Shown: positions 7,926 to 16,993 of the stretch, piece by piece
Layout: each line of letters opens with the position of its first letter
How positions within the stretch are numbered: position 1 is the first letter of the stretch
Assembly: GCA_903895595.1 (NCBI GenBank)
Contig: CAITUP010000073.1
Span: 1 to 56,672 of the forward strand
Source: an uncultured Acetobacteraceae bacterium
GTDB taxonomy: Bacteria; Pseudomonadota; Alphaproteobacteria; Acetobacterales; Acetobacteraceae
Direction of reading: 5' to 3'
Length of the DNA stretch: 56,672 nt
Position numbers and translations under genes: made by a program
The notes under the pieces: generated by a model
What the model was told of the DNA's origin: nothing
What the model saw: only the letters and a program-made list of their open reading frames with translations
The model's database searches: none

Positions 7926-8252
7926 ATGCAGGAGCCGCTGGTCTACGGCATCGCGCTGGCCCTGTTCGGCTTCACGGTGTTCGCGACCGCGCGCATCCCG
8001 CTGGGGTTGATGCTGGTCGGCTGCATTCCGGCGGTGTTCGTGGCGCTGGTCATGGGCTTCACCATGGGGGTTTACGCGGCCGATCTTTACGGGTGGGGCC
8101 TTCTGGTCGTGGCGCTGGTGCCGGCGGCGGCGGGGGCTTGGTATGTGAGCCGGCGTTTTCGGCCGAGGGATTTGCTGATCGCGATCTATCTGGCCTGGGC
8201 GGTCGGTTTGGTGTTCGCGCTGATCGGTGTGCAGATGCCGGACGTGGGGTAG
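7926..8252 (+). CDS. Small four-helix membrane protein of unknown function
   Basis: This 108-residue hydrophobic protein has four likely membrane segments (about 5-22, 26-50, 54-74 and 82-102) joined by short loops, including a basic SRRFRPRD loop that suggests a cytoplasmic side. It starts 9 bp after nadX on the same strand, so it is probably co-transcribed. I do not recognise the family, and nothing catalytic can be seen. Confidence 0.7.
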   Translation: MQEPLVYGIALALFGFTVFATARIPLGLMLVGCIPAVFVALVMGFTMGVYAADLYGWGLLVVALVPAAAGAWYVSRRFRPRDLLIAIYLAWAVGLVFALIGVQMPDVG

Positions 8253-8332
8253 GGCAGCGGCCCAAAAGTTCGACGCCCGCACCACCCATCGTCCCGCAAG
8301 CGTCTCAATGCGTCGAATTCCGAGACAGTATC

Positions 8333-8806
8333 TCAGAAACCATCCCCATCCTTGTCGTCCCGCAAAGCCTCGTACATCGCCGACAACGCCCGATGCTGGG
8401 CCAACGTGGCCGCCCGCGCGGCCTCGGGGTTAGCATCGCGTTTTTTCCGCGCCGCCTGCAATTGCCGCAAGCTCCGCAGCGCGCTGTCCGAAGACCGCGA
8501 CATCGCGACGGCATCGCGCCGCAATTGCGACTGCCTCGCGGGATCGTGGGGGAATTGGGCGATTTGCTGCTGACAGTCCCGCGCGTGGTCATCCGAGACG
8601 ACATGCCGCAACGCCAGCCCCGCTTCTGCGTGTGTGGCCGGGCACAACCCGTCGATCGCCGCGATGGCGGCGCCGATCCGAGCGCGGCGCTGTACCTCCG
8701 TCTCCTCCAGCTTGTGAGTCAACTGATCGGAGAGGGCGGACACAAGCGCCGAATCCGCTCCTCGTCCGTAGGTGAAATCGTCGTGAGGTGCGGCGGTGTC
8801 GCGCAT
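8333..8806 (-). CDS. Hypothetical helical protein
   Basis: This 157-residue, charged, Ala/Arg/Gln-rich protein starts MRDTAAPHDDFTYGRG and is probably largely helical (about 25-150), ending in DDKDGDGF. No signal peptide or membrane segment is seen. An upstream TTG at 8842 is in frame, but ATG 8806 is the simpler start. I do not recognise the family. It stands alone between the small membrane protein gene and psd. Its reading frame is the most protein-like of those covering this stretch, but it has no family support. Confidence 0.55.
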   Translation of the reverse strand: MRDTAAPHDDFTYGRGADSALVSALSDQLTHKLEETEVQRRARIGAAIAAIDGLCPATHAEAGLALRHVVSDDHARDCQQQIAQFPHDPARQSQLRRDAVAMSRSSDSALRSLRQLQAARKKRDANPEAARAATLAQHRALSAMYEALRDDKDGDGF

Positions 8807-8989
8807 AAATACGGGTCCAATAATGCGGCTCGATTTTAACAATGCACGTTAGATGGAATTTTCTACGGCGGTTTCAAGCGGGTCACCTTCGGCTGCCCCA
8901 AGTTTTTCGCGATGCGGCGCCGAAACCGTCGCCGCTGGCCGGCGGGAATTTCTTGCCGTTGTCGAAGAAACGGGGTCTAAGCTGCCGCC

Positions 8990-9661
8990 ATGTCCGTGAT
9001 TATCGATATCCGCTCCGTCCTCGCCCCGCCGCACCCGGCCGGCCGTCCCTTCATCCTGGGCGGCGTCGTTGTCGCGGCCGCCGGCCTGTTCCTGTCTTCC
9101 TGGCTCGTCTGGATCGGCGCCTTCTTCACCGCCTTCTGCCTGTATTTCTTCCGCGACCCCGAACGCATCGTGCCGGATCGTCCCGGCGTGTTCGTCGCCC
9201 CCGCGGACGGGCATATCGTCGCCGTCGCACAGGTGCCGCTTCCGGCCGAACTGGAACTCGGCGACGCCAAGCTGTGGCGGGTGTCGATCTTCCTGTCGGT
9301 GCTCGACGTGCACGTGAACCGAGCACCCATCGACGCAACGGTGACGCGCATCGTTTATCACCACGGCGCCTTCGTCAGCGCGAGCCTGGATAAGGCCAGC
9401 GACTCGAACGAGCGTAACACCGTCGGGCTGCGGCTGGCGGACGGGCGCGGTTTCGCCGTCGTGCAGATTGCCGGCATGATCGCCCGCCGCATCCTGTGCG
9501 ATGCGCGCGAAGGTCAGGCCCTGCGCACCGGGGAGCGGTTCGGCATCATCCGCTTCGGCAGCCGCACCGATCTGTATCTGCCGGAAGGTGTGACGCCGCT
9601 GGTATCGGTCGGCCAGACCATGATCGGCGGCGAGACGGTCATCGCCCAAATGACGCCATGA
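8990..9661 (+). CDS. psd: Phosphatidylserine decarboxylase proenzyme
   Basis: This 223-residue short-form Psd has a membrane hairpin at about 20-52, then FFRDPER, the SVLDVHVNRAP motif near 103-113, and the self-cleavage site FGSR with cleavage expected at Gly190-Ser191 to make the pyruvoyl group. It decarboxylates phosphatidylserine to phosphatidylethanolamine at the inner membrane. The stop overlaps the pssA ATG by 4 bp, so the two consecutive steps of the pathway are translationally coupled. Confidence 0.95.
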   Translation: MSVIIDIRSVLAPPHPAGRPFILGGVVVAAAGLFLSSWLVWIGAFFTAFCLYFFRDPERIVPDRPGVFVAPADGHIVAVAQVPLPAELELGDAKLWRVSIFLSVLDVHVNRAPIDATVTRIVYHHGAFVSASLDKASDSNERNTVGLRLADGRGFAVVQIAGMIARRILCDAREGQALRTGERFGIIRFGSRTDLYLPEGVTPLVSVGQTMIGGETVIAQMTP

Positions 9662-10506
9662 ACCAGATCGCGCGCCTGCGGCGGTTTCGCCCGCGCCGCC
9701 ATCCCCGCTACAAGGGACCGTCGTTCAACCGGATCGTCCCCAATCTGATGACCATGGCCGGGCTGTGCGCCGGCCTGACCTCCATGCGGTTCGCGCTGGA
9801 AGGCCGGTTCGGCTCTGCCGCCGCCGCCATCACCGCCGCCGCGATCATCGACGGGCTGGATGGACGGCTGGCCCGTCTACTGAACGCGACCTCCCGCTTC
9901 GGGGCGGAGTTCGACAGCCTGTCCGACTTCCTGTGCTTCGGCGTGGCGCCTGGATTCACGCTCTATCTCTGGTCGCTCCAGAAAATGGGGGCATACGGTT
10001 ACACACCCTGCCTGATGTTCGCCGTCTGCATGGCCTTGCGACTCGCGCGCTTCAACGCGGCGATCGATGGGGCGCCGAAGCCGGCATATTCCTATAATTT
10101 CTTCACCGGAGTGCCGGCGCCGGCGGGTGCCGGGCTGGTGCTGTTCCCCCTCTTCCTCGGTCTGGAGGCGAAGGCGCTCGGCCTCGACCGGTTGCTCGCG
10201 TTCACCCAGTCCCCGCTGTTCAACGCCGTCATGCTGATCGGCATCGCCGTTCTGCTGGTGTCCACTCTGCCGGTCTGGAGTTTTAAGAATTTCCGCGTCC
10301 CGTCGAAATACGTGCTGCCGCTGCTGCTGGGCACGGGGTTCTATGTCGCCCTGCTGATCGCCGATCCCTGGGCGGCCCTGGCGGCGGGGGGGCTGATCTA
10401 CCTCGGCATGATCCCCCTGAGTGTCCGCAGTTTCGGCCGATTGCGGCTGGCGGCGGAGACGATGCGTGACGACGCCGAGGCGCCCTTATCCCAGGAATCG
10501 CACTAA
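9658..10506 (+). CDS. pssA: CDP-diacylglycerol-serine O-phosphatidyltransferase
   Basis: This 282-residue polytopic membrane protein has the CDP-alcohol phosphotransferase motif at residues 68-90 (D68-G69-x2-A-R-x8-G82-x3-D86-x3-D90). It makes phosphatidylserine from CDP-diacylglycerol and serine, the substrate of the upstream Psd. The start ATG 9658 lies inside the psd stop region; frame upstream of it is psd shadow. The 3' end overlaps the convergent hydrolase gene by 21 bp. Confidence 0.95.
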   Translation: MNQIARLRRFRPRRHPRYKGPSFNRIVPNLMTMAGLCAGLTSMRFALEGRFGSAAAAITAAAIIDGLDGRLARLLNATSRFGAEFDSLSDFLCFGVAPGFTLYLWSLQKMGAYGYTPCLMFAVCMALRLARFNAAIDGAPKPAYSYNFFTGVPAPAGAGLVLFPLFLGLEAKALGLDRLLAFTQSPLFNAVMLIGIAVLLVSTLPVWSFKNFRVPSKYVLPLLLGTGFYVALLIADPWAALAAGGLIYLGMIPLSVRSFGRLRLAAETMRDDAEAPLSQESH

Positions 10507-11253
10507 CACATCGGCGAGCCAGTGCGGCTGCTCCAGCGGGATCGCGTGTGCGGCCTGCGGCGCGATGGCCAGTTTTCCCCCTGCGATGCTTTGGGCCAGC
10601 CAGTCGCCGGCTTCGCGATAGGCCAAGCTGTCGAATTCGCCGGTCACGACCAGGGTTGGCGCGTAGATTTCTCCGGCAAGGTCGATCAGGTCCGCCGTCG
10701 CCAGGGCCTCCCACGCCAGCGCCAAGCCTTCGGGGGCACAGGCGGCGACACTGTTGTGCATCGCGGTCAGAGCCGGCGGGGTGCGTGACAGGAAGCCCGG
10801 GGTAAACCAGGCTGGCTCCAGAATACGGGCCAGAACGCCGGTGCCCGCGAGGCGGATTGTCGCCGCATGCTGACGCCAAGCCGCCTTGTCATCTTGGTTG
10901 AAGGTGGGCGCGGTGGCGCACAGGACCAGCTTGTTCACGAGGCCGGGTTCGTTCGCCGCCAGATGCTGCGCGACCATGCCGCCCAGATCGTGACCGACGA
11001 TATGCGCTTGGCCGATGCCATCCCGCCGAAACGCGGTGGCGAGCGCTTCGGATAGATCGTCGATCTCATAGGGCCCTGCGGGTGCCGGGGTTTCGCCATG
11101 GCCGGGCAGGTCGCAGGTCACCAGCGTGAACCGCTCGGCCAGCGTGGCGACGCCGTCCCAGACATGCCGGTCCAGCCCGATGCCGTGCAGCAGCAGCAGC
11201 GGCCCGCCCCGGCCGGTACGATGGAGCCGAATTGTCGCGGGATCGATGGTCAT
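10486..11253 (-). CDS. Alpha/beta-hydrolase with Asp at the nucleophile position
   Basis: This 255-residue alpha/beta-hydrolase has the oxyanion HG region (LLLHGIGLDRHVW, 20-32), a nucleophile elbow VGHDLGG (86-92) and a C-terminal catalytic His in PQAAHAIPL. Asp89 at the elbow is found in haloalkane dehalogenases, fluoroacetate dehalogenases and epoxide hydrolases, whereas esterases and lactonases such as PcaD have Ser. The overall look is otherwise close to 3-oxoadipate enol-lactonase-like proteins. Substrate unknown. Confidence 0.82.
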   Translation of the reverse strand: MTIDPATIRLHRTGRGGPLLLLHGIGLDRHVWDGVATLAERFTLVTCDLPGHGETPAPAGPYEIDDLSEALATAFRRDGIGQAHIVGHDLGGMVAQHLAANEPGLVNKLVLCATAPTFNQDDKAAWRQHAATIRLAGTGVLARILEPAWFTPGFLSRTPPALTAMHNSVAACAPEGLALAWEALATADLIDLAGEIYAPTLVVTGEFDSLAYREAGDWLAQSIAGGKLAIAPQAAHAIPLEQPHWLADVLVRFLG

Positions 11254-11375
11254 GCTGCGTCCTTGATGGCCTGAAGCGGCATCATGCCGGAAATCGCGGG
11301 AAAATGAACGAACCCCTTTCGGTCATGGTGCGGCGCGGCGTAAGCTTCTTCACCGAGCAGGGAGACACAGCACCG

Positions 11376-12230
11376 ATGACCACCGAAACACCGGCCCTCA
11401 GCCGCCGTATGCTTGCCGCCGCCGCCATGGCTCTGCCGATGGTCGCGGCCGCCGGATCCGCCCGCGCGGACAACGCCGCCGAGAGCACCTTCGACCGCGT
11501 GCGTCGCACCAAAGTGTTGCGGATCGCGGTGCTGCCGGGCGCGGCGCCGTATTTCCAGAAGGACCTCGCGGCGGGGACGTGGTCGGGCGCCTGCATGTCC
11601 ATGGCCAACGACATCGCGAAAGTGTTCGACGCGAAGCTGGAGTTTCTTGAGTCCACGTACGGCAACTCGGTGCTGGACCTTCAGTCCAACAAGATCGATC
11701 TGGCTTTCGCGCTGAACCCCACCCCGGCGCGGGCGCTGTCCATCGGGTTCACGCATCCGATGATCATTCATCCGTTCGGCTGCGTGGCGAAGAAGGGCTT
11801 CGAGCCCGTGAAGTGGGAGGATTTGAACAAGCCGGACGTGCGCATTGTGTTCGACCTCGGCTCCCTCCACGAAACCGCCGCGCGGCGGTATTGCCCGAAG
11901 GCGCAGTTGACGGGGTTCAAGACCACCGACGAATGCACCCTGGCGCTGCAATCCGGCCGGGCGGACGCGCATATTTTGGCCGCGATCCTCGGCCTCGCCG
12001 CCGTCGGCAAGAACCCCGCCCTCGGTACCTACCGCCTGCTCGGCGAACCGACCGTCGCGCTGCCGAGCTGCCTGGGCGTGCAGCGGGAGCCGGATACGAA
12101 ATTCAAGGAAGTGATTGACGCGTGGCTGGACATGAACCGCGGCAACGGCCAAATCCGGGAGTGGCTGCTGGAAGGTTTGGCGAGCTTCGGCGTGTCGCGC
12201 GATCAGGTGCCGGCATCGCTGAGCTTCTGA
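11376..12230 (+). CDS. ABC transporter substrate-binding protein, family 3 (amino-acid type)
   Basis: This 284-residue periplasmic binding protein has a twin-arginine-like start (TPALSRRMLAAAAMALPMVA) with cleavage near ARADNAAE. The body has the family-3 layout: VLRIAVLPGAAPYF, then GACMSMANDIAKVF and NSVLDLQSNKIDLAFALNPT. ATG 11376 was chosen because GGGAGA precedes it and the signal peptide begins there. The frame is open upstream to 11232, but that part is not protein-like. The permease gene follows after 33 bp. The ligand cannot be read from sequence. Confidence 0.87.
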   Translation: MTTETPALSRRMLAAAAMALPMVAAAGSARADNAAESTFDRVRRTKVLRIAVLPGAAPYFQKDLAAGTWSGACMSMANDIAKVFDAKLEFLESTYGNSVLDLQSNKIDLAFALNPTPARALSIGFTHPMIIHPFGCVAKKGFEPVKWEDLNKPDVRIVFDLGSLHETAARRYCPKAQLTGFKTTDECTLALQSGRADAHILAAILGLAAVGKNPALGTYRLLGEPTVALPSCLGVQREPDTKFKEVIDAWLDMNRGNGQIREWLLEGLASFGVSRDQVPASLSF

Positions 12231-12263
12231 TGGATTTCCCTTGCCGCATGGGACCGGCATCCC

Positions 12264-12929
12264 ATGCACTATGAATGGGATTTCTACTTCCTGCTGCGGT
12301 ACGCGCCGCTGTTCTGGCGCGGCATCCTGGTCACGCTTGCCTACACGGCCGGTTCGATCTCCCTGGGTTTGGTGATCGGCCTGCTGGTGGGGCTGGGGCG
12401 TCTGTCGAAATCCCGGTTGGTGAACTTCCCGCTGATCGGGTTTATCGAGGCATTTCGCTGCACCCCGCTGCTCGTCCAGATCGTCTGGTTCTACTACGCG
12501 CTGCCCGTTCTGCTCGGCATCCAAATCCCCGCCGTGATCGCGGCGGGGCTGACGTTGTCGTGCTACACGGGGGCGTTCTATGCCGAGATATTCCGAGGCG
12601 GCATCATCTCGATCGAGCGCGGCCAATGGGACGCGGCCCGTGCGCTCGGGTTGCGGCGATGGGCGATGATGCGGCTGGTGATTTTGCCGCAGGCGGTGAA
12701 ACGAATGATGCCGCCCTTCGTCAATCAGTCGATCACGCAGTTGAAGAACACGTCCCTGGTATCGACCATCGCGGTGCCGGATTTGCTCTACAACGGCTCG
12801 ATGATCACAGCAGACACCTACCGGCCGCTGGAGGTCTATACCGTCGTCGCGCTGATCTATTTCGCGCTGCTGTTTCCCAGCACGATGTTGGCGCAGTGGT
12901 ACGAACGGCGGTTGGAGACGGGGCGTTAA
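12264..12929 (+). CDS. Amino-acid ABC transporter permease (HisM/GlnP type)
   Basis: This 221-residue inner-membrane permease has about five membrane segments, the LLVQIVWFYYALP stretch and the EAA-like loop GQWDAARALGLRRWAMMRLVI (around 113-133) that docks to the ATPase. It pairs with the upstream family-3 binding protein. No ATP-binding subunit gene follows, so the importer must borrow one or have it elsewhere. It ends immediately against the stop of the convergent M20 gene. Confidence 0.9.
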   Translation: MHYEWDFYFLLRYAPLFWRGILVTLAYTAGSISLGLVIGLLVGLGRLSKSRLVNFPLIGFIEAFRCTPLLVQIVWFYYALPVLLGIQIPAVIAAGLTLSCYTGAFYAEIFRGGIISIERGQWDAARALGLRRWAMMRLVILPQAVKRMMPPFVNQSITQLKNTSLVSTIAVPDLLYNGSMITADTYRPLEVYTVVALIYFALLFPSTMLAQWYERRLETGR

Positions 12930-14105
12930 TCACCCCTTCCGCGGCAGCAACTGCTCCGACAACGTCGCGTACCACGATGCCCCGACCGGCAGGATCTCGT
13001 CGTTGAAGTCGTAACGAGGATGATGCAACTGCGGCTCATCCGGCCCTCGACCGCCGCCGAGCATCAGGTAGGCACCTTGTTTGGCTTCGAGCATGTAGGC
13101 GAAATCCTCCCCGCCCATGGTCGGTTCGCTCATGTGCCGCACCTTCGCCTCCCCGGCCACGGATGCGGCGGCCCGCATGGCCAGCGTGGCGGCGTCGTCG
13201 TCGTTCACCGTCGCGGGCGCGTGGCGGGAGAATTTTACCTCGGCCGAGGCACCGAATGTCGCCGCGATGCCCGTCGCGATGCGGAAAATGCTGGCCTCGA
13301 TCTTGTCGCCGACCGATGGTTTGAACCAGCGCGCCGTCCCTTTCATGAACACCCGCTCGGGCAGAATATTCGGCGCGTCGCCGCCGGAGATATGGCCGAC
13401 CGAAACGACCCCGCCCTCGATCGGTTCGATGGTGCGCGACACGATGGTTTGCAGCGCGTTGACGATTTGCGCCGCGACCATGATGGAATCGACGCCCTGA
13501 TGCGGAAAGGCGCCGTGGCTGCCCTTGCCGGTGACCGTGATCTCGAACCACCCCACCGCCGCCATGACGGGGCCGGACCGCCACAGGAACGTTCCCGCCG
13601 GGGCCTGAGGCCAGTTGTGCAGGCCGTAGACCTGATCCATCGGGCAGCGCTCGAACAACCCGTCCTTCACCATCTTGTCGGCGCCGCCTTCGTATTCCTC
13701 GGCCGGCTGGAAAATGACGTAGACGGTGCCGTCGAAGTTGCGCGTTTCCGCGAGGTATTTGGCCGCGCCCAGCAGCATGGTCGTATGGCCGTCATGCCCA
13801 CAGGCATGCATCGCGCCGGGATTGACCGACGCATAGGGAGCGCCCGTTTCCTCCTGGATCGGCAGCGCGTCCATGTCCGCGCGCAGGCCGATCGCCCGGT
13901 CGCTGGAGCCGCCGCGGATGACGCCGACGACGCCATGTTCGGCCATGCCAGTGATGATCTCATCCACCCCAAATTCCCGCAGCTTCGCCTGCACCACAGC
14001 CGAGGTCCGGGACTCCTGCATCGACAGTTCCGGATGGGCGTGCAGATCGCGGCGCCATTCGGTCATCTCGGCGTGGAATTCGGCGATGCGGTTAACGATG
14101 GGCAT
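12930..14105 (-). CDS. M20D-family amidohydrolase (hippurate hydrolase-like)
   Basis: This 391-residue metallopeptidase-fold protein has the M20D metal-site motifs: MHACGHDGHTTMLLGAAKYL near 98-117, the catalytic Glu pair in PAEEYEGGADKM, and GLHNWPQAPAG. A dimerisation domain lies in the middle and GGEDFAYM near 345 contributes a ligand. Relatives hydrolyse N-acyl amino acids, hippurate or IAA conjugates. It is followed 18 bp upstream (14124) by an NAD-binding protein gene on the same strand. The substrate is unproven. Confidence 0.9.
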   Translation of the reverse strand: MPIVNRIAEFHAEMTEWRRDLHAHPELSMQESRTSAVVQAKLREFGVDEIITGMAEHGVVGVIRGGSSDRAIGLRADMDALPIQEETGAPYASVNPGAMHACGHDGHTTMLLGAAKYLAETRNFDGTVYVIFQPAEEYEGGADKMVKDGLFERCPMDQVYGLHNWPQAPAGTFLWRSGPVMAAVGWFEITVTGKGSHGAFPHQGVDSIMVAAQIVNALQTIVSRTIEPIEGGVVSVGHISGGDAPNILPERVFMKGTARWFKPSVGDKIEASIFRIATGIAATFGASAEVKFSRHAPATVNDDDAATLAMRAAASVAGEAKVRHMSEPTMGGEDFAYMLEAKQGAYLMLGGGRGPDEPQLHHPRYDFNDEILPVGASWYATLSEQLLPRKG

Positions 14106-14123
14106 GGTCTTGGTCCTGGATTT

Positions 14124-14966
14124 TCAGCAATCGTGCGCGGTGGCGAAGGTGCGTGCAAGACCCTCGCGCAGAGGGATGGGGTCGAAGCCCAGTGCCGCGC
14201 GGGCCGGGCCGATGTCGAAAGCTTTGTCCTCCAGCAGGCGCCGGATTTCCGCGTGTCCGACCGGCAGGAAGCGCAGCAACCAGGTCGCCGCGATCAGCGG
14301 GAAGGCCGGGAAGGCGACGATTCGGGGCGGTGGCAGACCGGCGGCGGCGGCGATGGCGCGAACGAAATCGGCATAGGAAACCGCTGCCGGCCCCGCGACG
14401 ATCAGGCTGTGCGGCCCGTCCCACGTCCGGTCCAGCGCCGCGAGCACGGCTTCCGTCAGATCGTCCTGATGCACCGGCTGCACCAGCGCTCGCCCGCCGT
14501 TCGGTAACGGCACGAACGGCAGCCGCCCCAGCACGCCCGCGAGGCGGCGGACGTTGTTTTCGCCCGTCGCGCCGTAAATCATCGTGGGATGCAGGATGAC
14601 GCCGCGTCGGCCGGATGCCAGAAACGCGGCCTCCCCGGCCAGAACGCCGTTGCCGTGATCGTCCGGCCATTGGGTAAACTTGCGGGTGCTGCCGAAGAAG
14701 AACAGCCGAGCCTCGGGCGGTGCCGCGGCGATTATGGCCGGGGCGTAGCGGGCGTGGGCGCAGGACACGATGTCCGTGGCGCCGGCCAGCGCGGCCCGCA
14801 GCGCGTCCGGATCGGTCAGATCGGCGACGCGGGCCGTCTCCGCACCCGCCCATTTCGTGGGATCGCGAACCACCGGAATAACCCCCGTCCCGCGCGCCCG
14901 AAGCGCCGCGCTGAGCGAGGTCCCGGACCGGCCCGACGCGCCGACGATATGCACATTCTCTGTCAT
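14124..14966 (-). CDS. NAD(P)-binding Rossmann protein (atypical SDR, NmrA/NDUFA9-like)
   Basis: This 280-residue protein begins with the dinucleotide-binding pattern VHIVGASGRSGTSL (residues 5-18). It has an HPTMIYGATGENN motif, which resembles the YG-x active region of extended/atypical SDRs, and a VQPVHQDDL stretch. It may act as a nucleotide-sugar or hydroxysteroid-type epimerase/reductase or as a chaperone-like NDUFA9 relative. ATG 14966 is the real start; the same frame runs to 17936 only as shadow of the dehydrogenase gene and its neighbours. Confidence 0.78.
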   Translation of the reverse strand: MTENVHIVGASGRSGTSLSAALRARGTGVIPVVRDPTKWAGAETARVADLTDPDALRAALAGATDIVSCAHARYAPAIIAAAPPEARLFFFGSTRKFTQWPDDHGNGVLAGEAAFLASGRRGVILHPTMIYGATGENNVRRLAGVLGRLPFVPLPNGGRALVQPVHQDDLTEAVLAALDRTWDGPHSLIVAGPAAVSYADFVRAIAAAAGLPPPRIVAFPAFPLIAATWLLRFLPVGHAEIRRLLEDKAFDIGPARAALGFDPIPLREGLARTFATAHDC

Positions 14967-15068
14967 GTCGCCTGTGACGCATATCCTGACAATCGTCGCA
15001 AGAAGTGTCTCGCCAGCCCCCGCGCAAATCCCTATGGTCCCTCCCAATCCAAACAGGGAGCCAACACA

Positions 15069-16283
15069 ATGAACCTTACCCGCCGCACCATGCTCGGCAC
15101 CGCCGCCGCCACCGTTCCTGCCTTTCACGCCCGCGCGCAGGCAAAGCCGGTCATCAAAATCGGCGTGATCAACGATCAATCCGGCCCCTACAAGGACTTG
15201 AACGGTCCGACCTCGGTTATCTGCACCAAGCAGGCGGTGCTGGAGTTCAACGCGCAGGGTTTCGACGTGGAGGTTCTCTCGGCCGACAATCAGAACAAGC
15301 CCGATGTGGCCGTGGCGATTTCCCGCCAATGGATCGACAAGGACGGCGTCGACATCATCATGGATTGCGCCGCATCCTCCGCGGCGCTGGCGGTGGCGTC
15401 GCTGTGCAAGGAAAAGGACAAGATCTGCCTGCCGACCAGCACCGCGACGTCCGACCTGACAGGCAAAGCCTGCGCGCCGACCACGATCCACTGGGTGTTC
15501 GACACCTATATGGAAGCCAAATCCACCGGCGGCGCCATGGTCAAGGCGGGCGGCGATACCTGGTTCATGCTGTATCCCAATTACGCCTTCGGGGAAGCCC
15601 TGCAGCGCGATGCATCCCGATTCGTCACCGCCGCGGGTGGCAAGGTGGTGGGCGCGGAAGTGTATCCGTTCCCCGAAACCACCGATTTCTCCGCTCAGAT
15701 CATCAAGGCGCAAGCCTCGGGTGCGAAGGTGCTGGGCTTCTGCGGCGCGGGCCAGGATCTCGTGAACGTCGTCAAGCAGGGCGCCGAGTTCGGCCTGAAC
15801 AAGAAAATGAGCATCGCCGCCATGGTGGCCTATACGCAGGATGTGCGCTCCATCGGACTGGACGGCGCGCAGGGGATGCGTTTGTCGGAATCCTACTACT
15901 GGGACCTGAATGACCGTACCCGGTCCTTCCAAAGCCGCATTAAGGACAAGGTGAAGCTGTGGCCGAGCATGGCGCAGGCCGGTAATTACTCCGCGACGAT
16001 GCACTACCTGAAGACGGTGCAGGCCATGGGCGCGGCGGCGGCGAAGGTCAGCGGCGCGGCGACCGTGGCGCGTATGAAGGCGATGCCGACCGACGACGAT
16101 TGCTTCGGCCCCGGCCGCATCCGTGAAGATGGCCGTAAAATCCATCCGGTGTATCTGTTCGAGGTCAAGAAGCCGTCCGAGAGCAAGCACGAATGGGATT
16201 TCTACAAGTTGATCGCCACCACCCCCATGGAAGAAGCCTTCCGTCCTCTGTCTGAGGGCGGCTGCTCCTTCATCAAGGCCTGA
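15069..16283 (+). CDS. ABC transporter substrate-binding protein, branched-chain amino-acid type
   Basis: This 404-residue protein begins MNLTRRTMLGTAAATVPAFH, a Tat-like signal with cleavage after HARAQA. The body is of the LivJ type (Peripla_BP_6): IKIGVINDQSGPYKDLNG, a VAVAISRQWIDKDGVD stretch and repeated lobes. Relatives in alphaproteobacteria bind aromatic acids as often as Leu/Ile/Val. No liv permease or ATPase genes are next to it. It sits 3 bp before a VOC-family gene, hinting at a shared catabolic role. Confidence 0.9.
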   Translation: MNLTRRTMLGTAAATVPAFHARAQAKPVIKIGVINDQSGPYKDLNGPTSVICTKQAVLEFNAQGFDVEVLSADNQNKPDVAVAISRQWIDKDGVDIIMDCAASSAALAVASLCKEKDKICLPTSTATSDLTGKACAPTTIHWVFDTYMEAKSTGGAMVKAGGDTWFMLYPNYAFGEALQRDASRFVTAAGGKVVGAEVYPFPETTDFSAQIIKAQASGAKVLGFCGAGQDLVNVVKQGAEFGLNKKMSIAAMVAYTQDVRSIGLDGAQGMRLSESYYWDLNDRTRSFQSRIKDKVKLWPSMAQAGNYSATMHYLKTVQAMGAAAAKVSGAATVARMKAMPTDDDCFGPGRIREDGRKIHPVYLFEVKKPSESKHEWDFYKLIATTPMEEAFRPLSEGGCSFIKA

Positions 16284-16286
16284 CCC

Positions 16287-16817
16287 ATGAGCCGGCTCTT
16301 CGGAAACATGCGCCAGGTCGGCATCGTCGTCCGCGATATCGAGGCGGCGATGCGGCATTGGTCGGACGTCTGCGGAGTCGGCCCGTGGTTCTACACCGAC
16401 AAGTTGCCCGTGACCGCGTTCACCTATCGCGGGCAGCGCCATGACGACATCCATCTGTCGATCGCCCTGGCGAACTCCGGCGACGTGCAGCTGGAATTGA
16501 TCCAGCAGCGCTGCGACACCCCGAGCATGTACCGCGACTTCCTGGCCGCGGGGCATGAGGGGATGCAGCACTGGTCGAGTTGGCCCGAGGATTACGACGC
16601 CGTCTACCAGCGCGCTCTGGCGGCTGGCTACACGGTGGGGCAGGCGGGCGAAAGCCCACGCGGCCCGTTCGTATACTTCTGGCAGGAAGGCCATCCCGGA
16701 ACGGTGATCGAAATGGCGCACGCATCGCCGGAGCGTGTCCGCATCTTCGATGCCGTGCGGCAGGCGGCGGCGGATTGGGACGGGAAGGACCCGGTGCGTC
16801 GGCAGTGGCCGGGGTAA
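16287..16817 (+). CDS. VOC (glyoxalase/dioxygenase) superfamily protein
   Basis: This 176-residue metal-binding VOC protein has the first half starting MRQVGIVVRDIEAAMRHW, an acidic QLELIQQR strand end, and a second-half HW...GHPGTVIEMAH pattern, giving the His/Glu metal ligands expected of epimerase- or glyoxalase-type members. The gene begins 3 bp after the binding-protein gene at 15069 and is very likely co-transcribed. The substrate is unknown; methylmalonyl-CoA epimerase-like or ring-cleavage roles are possible. Confidence 0.84.
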   Translation: MSRLFGNMRQVGIVVRDIEAAMRHWSDVCGVGPWFYTDKLPVTAFTYRGQRHDDIHLSIALANSGDVQLELIQQRCDTPSMYRDFLAAGHEGMQHWSSWPEDYDAVYQRALAAGYTVGQAGESPRGPFVYFWQEGHPGTVIEMAHASPERVRIFDAVRQAAADWDGKDPVRRQWPG

Positions 16818-16993
16818 GCGGTAGAAATCTTTTGGGCATCGCTCGAGGCGCTGACACAGCGCGACCGGGTGGTCGGAGACCCGCGCACACGCGGCCGTCG
16901 ATGTTCGAGGTCCGGCGCCACTGTGTCGAAGCGGGCATCGGCGCGCAAAGGTAAGGTCATAGGGAGGAGGATATCGGGCTGGATGTGCTCCCC

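Noticed and set aside
8807-8989. Riboswitch or other structured RNA before psd
   Set aside because: No conserved riboswitch core or terminator-like stem was recognised in the 183 bp before psd.
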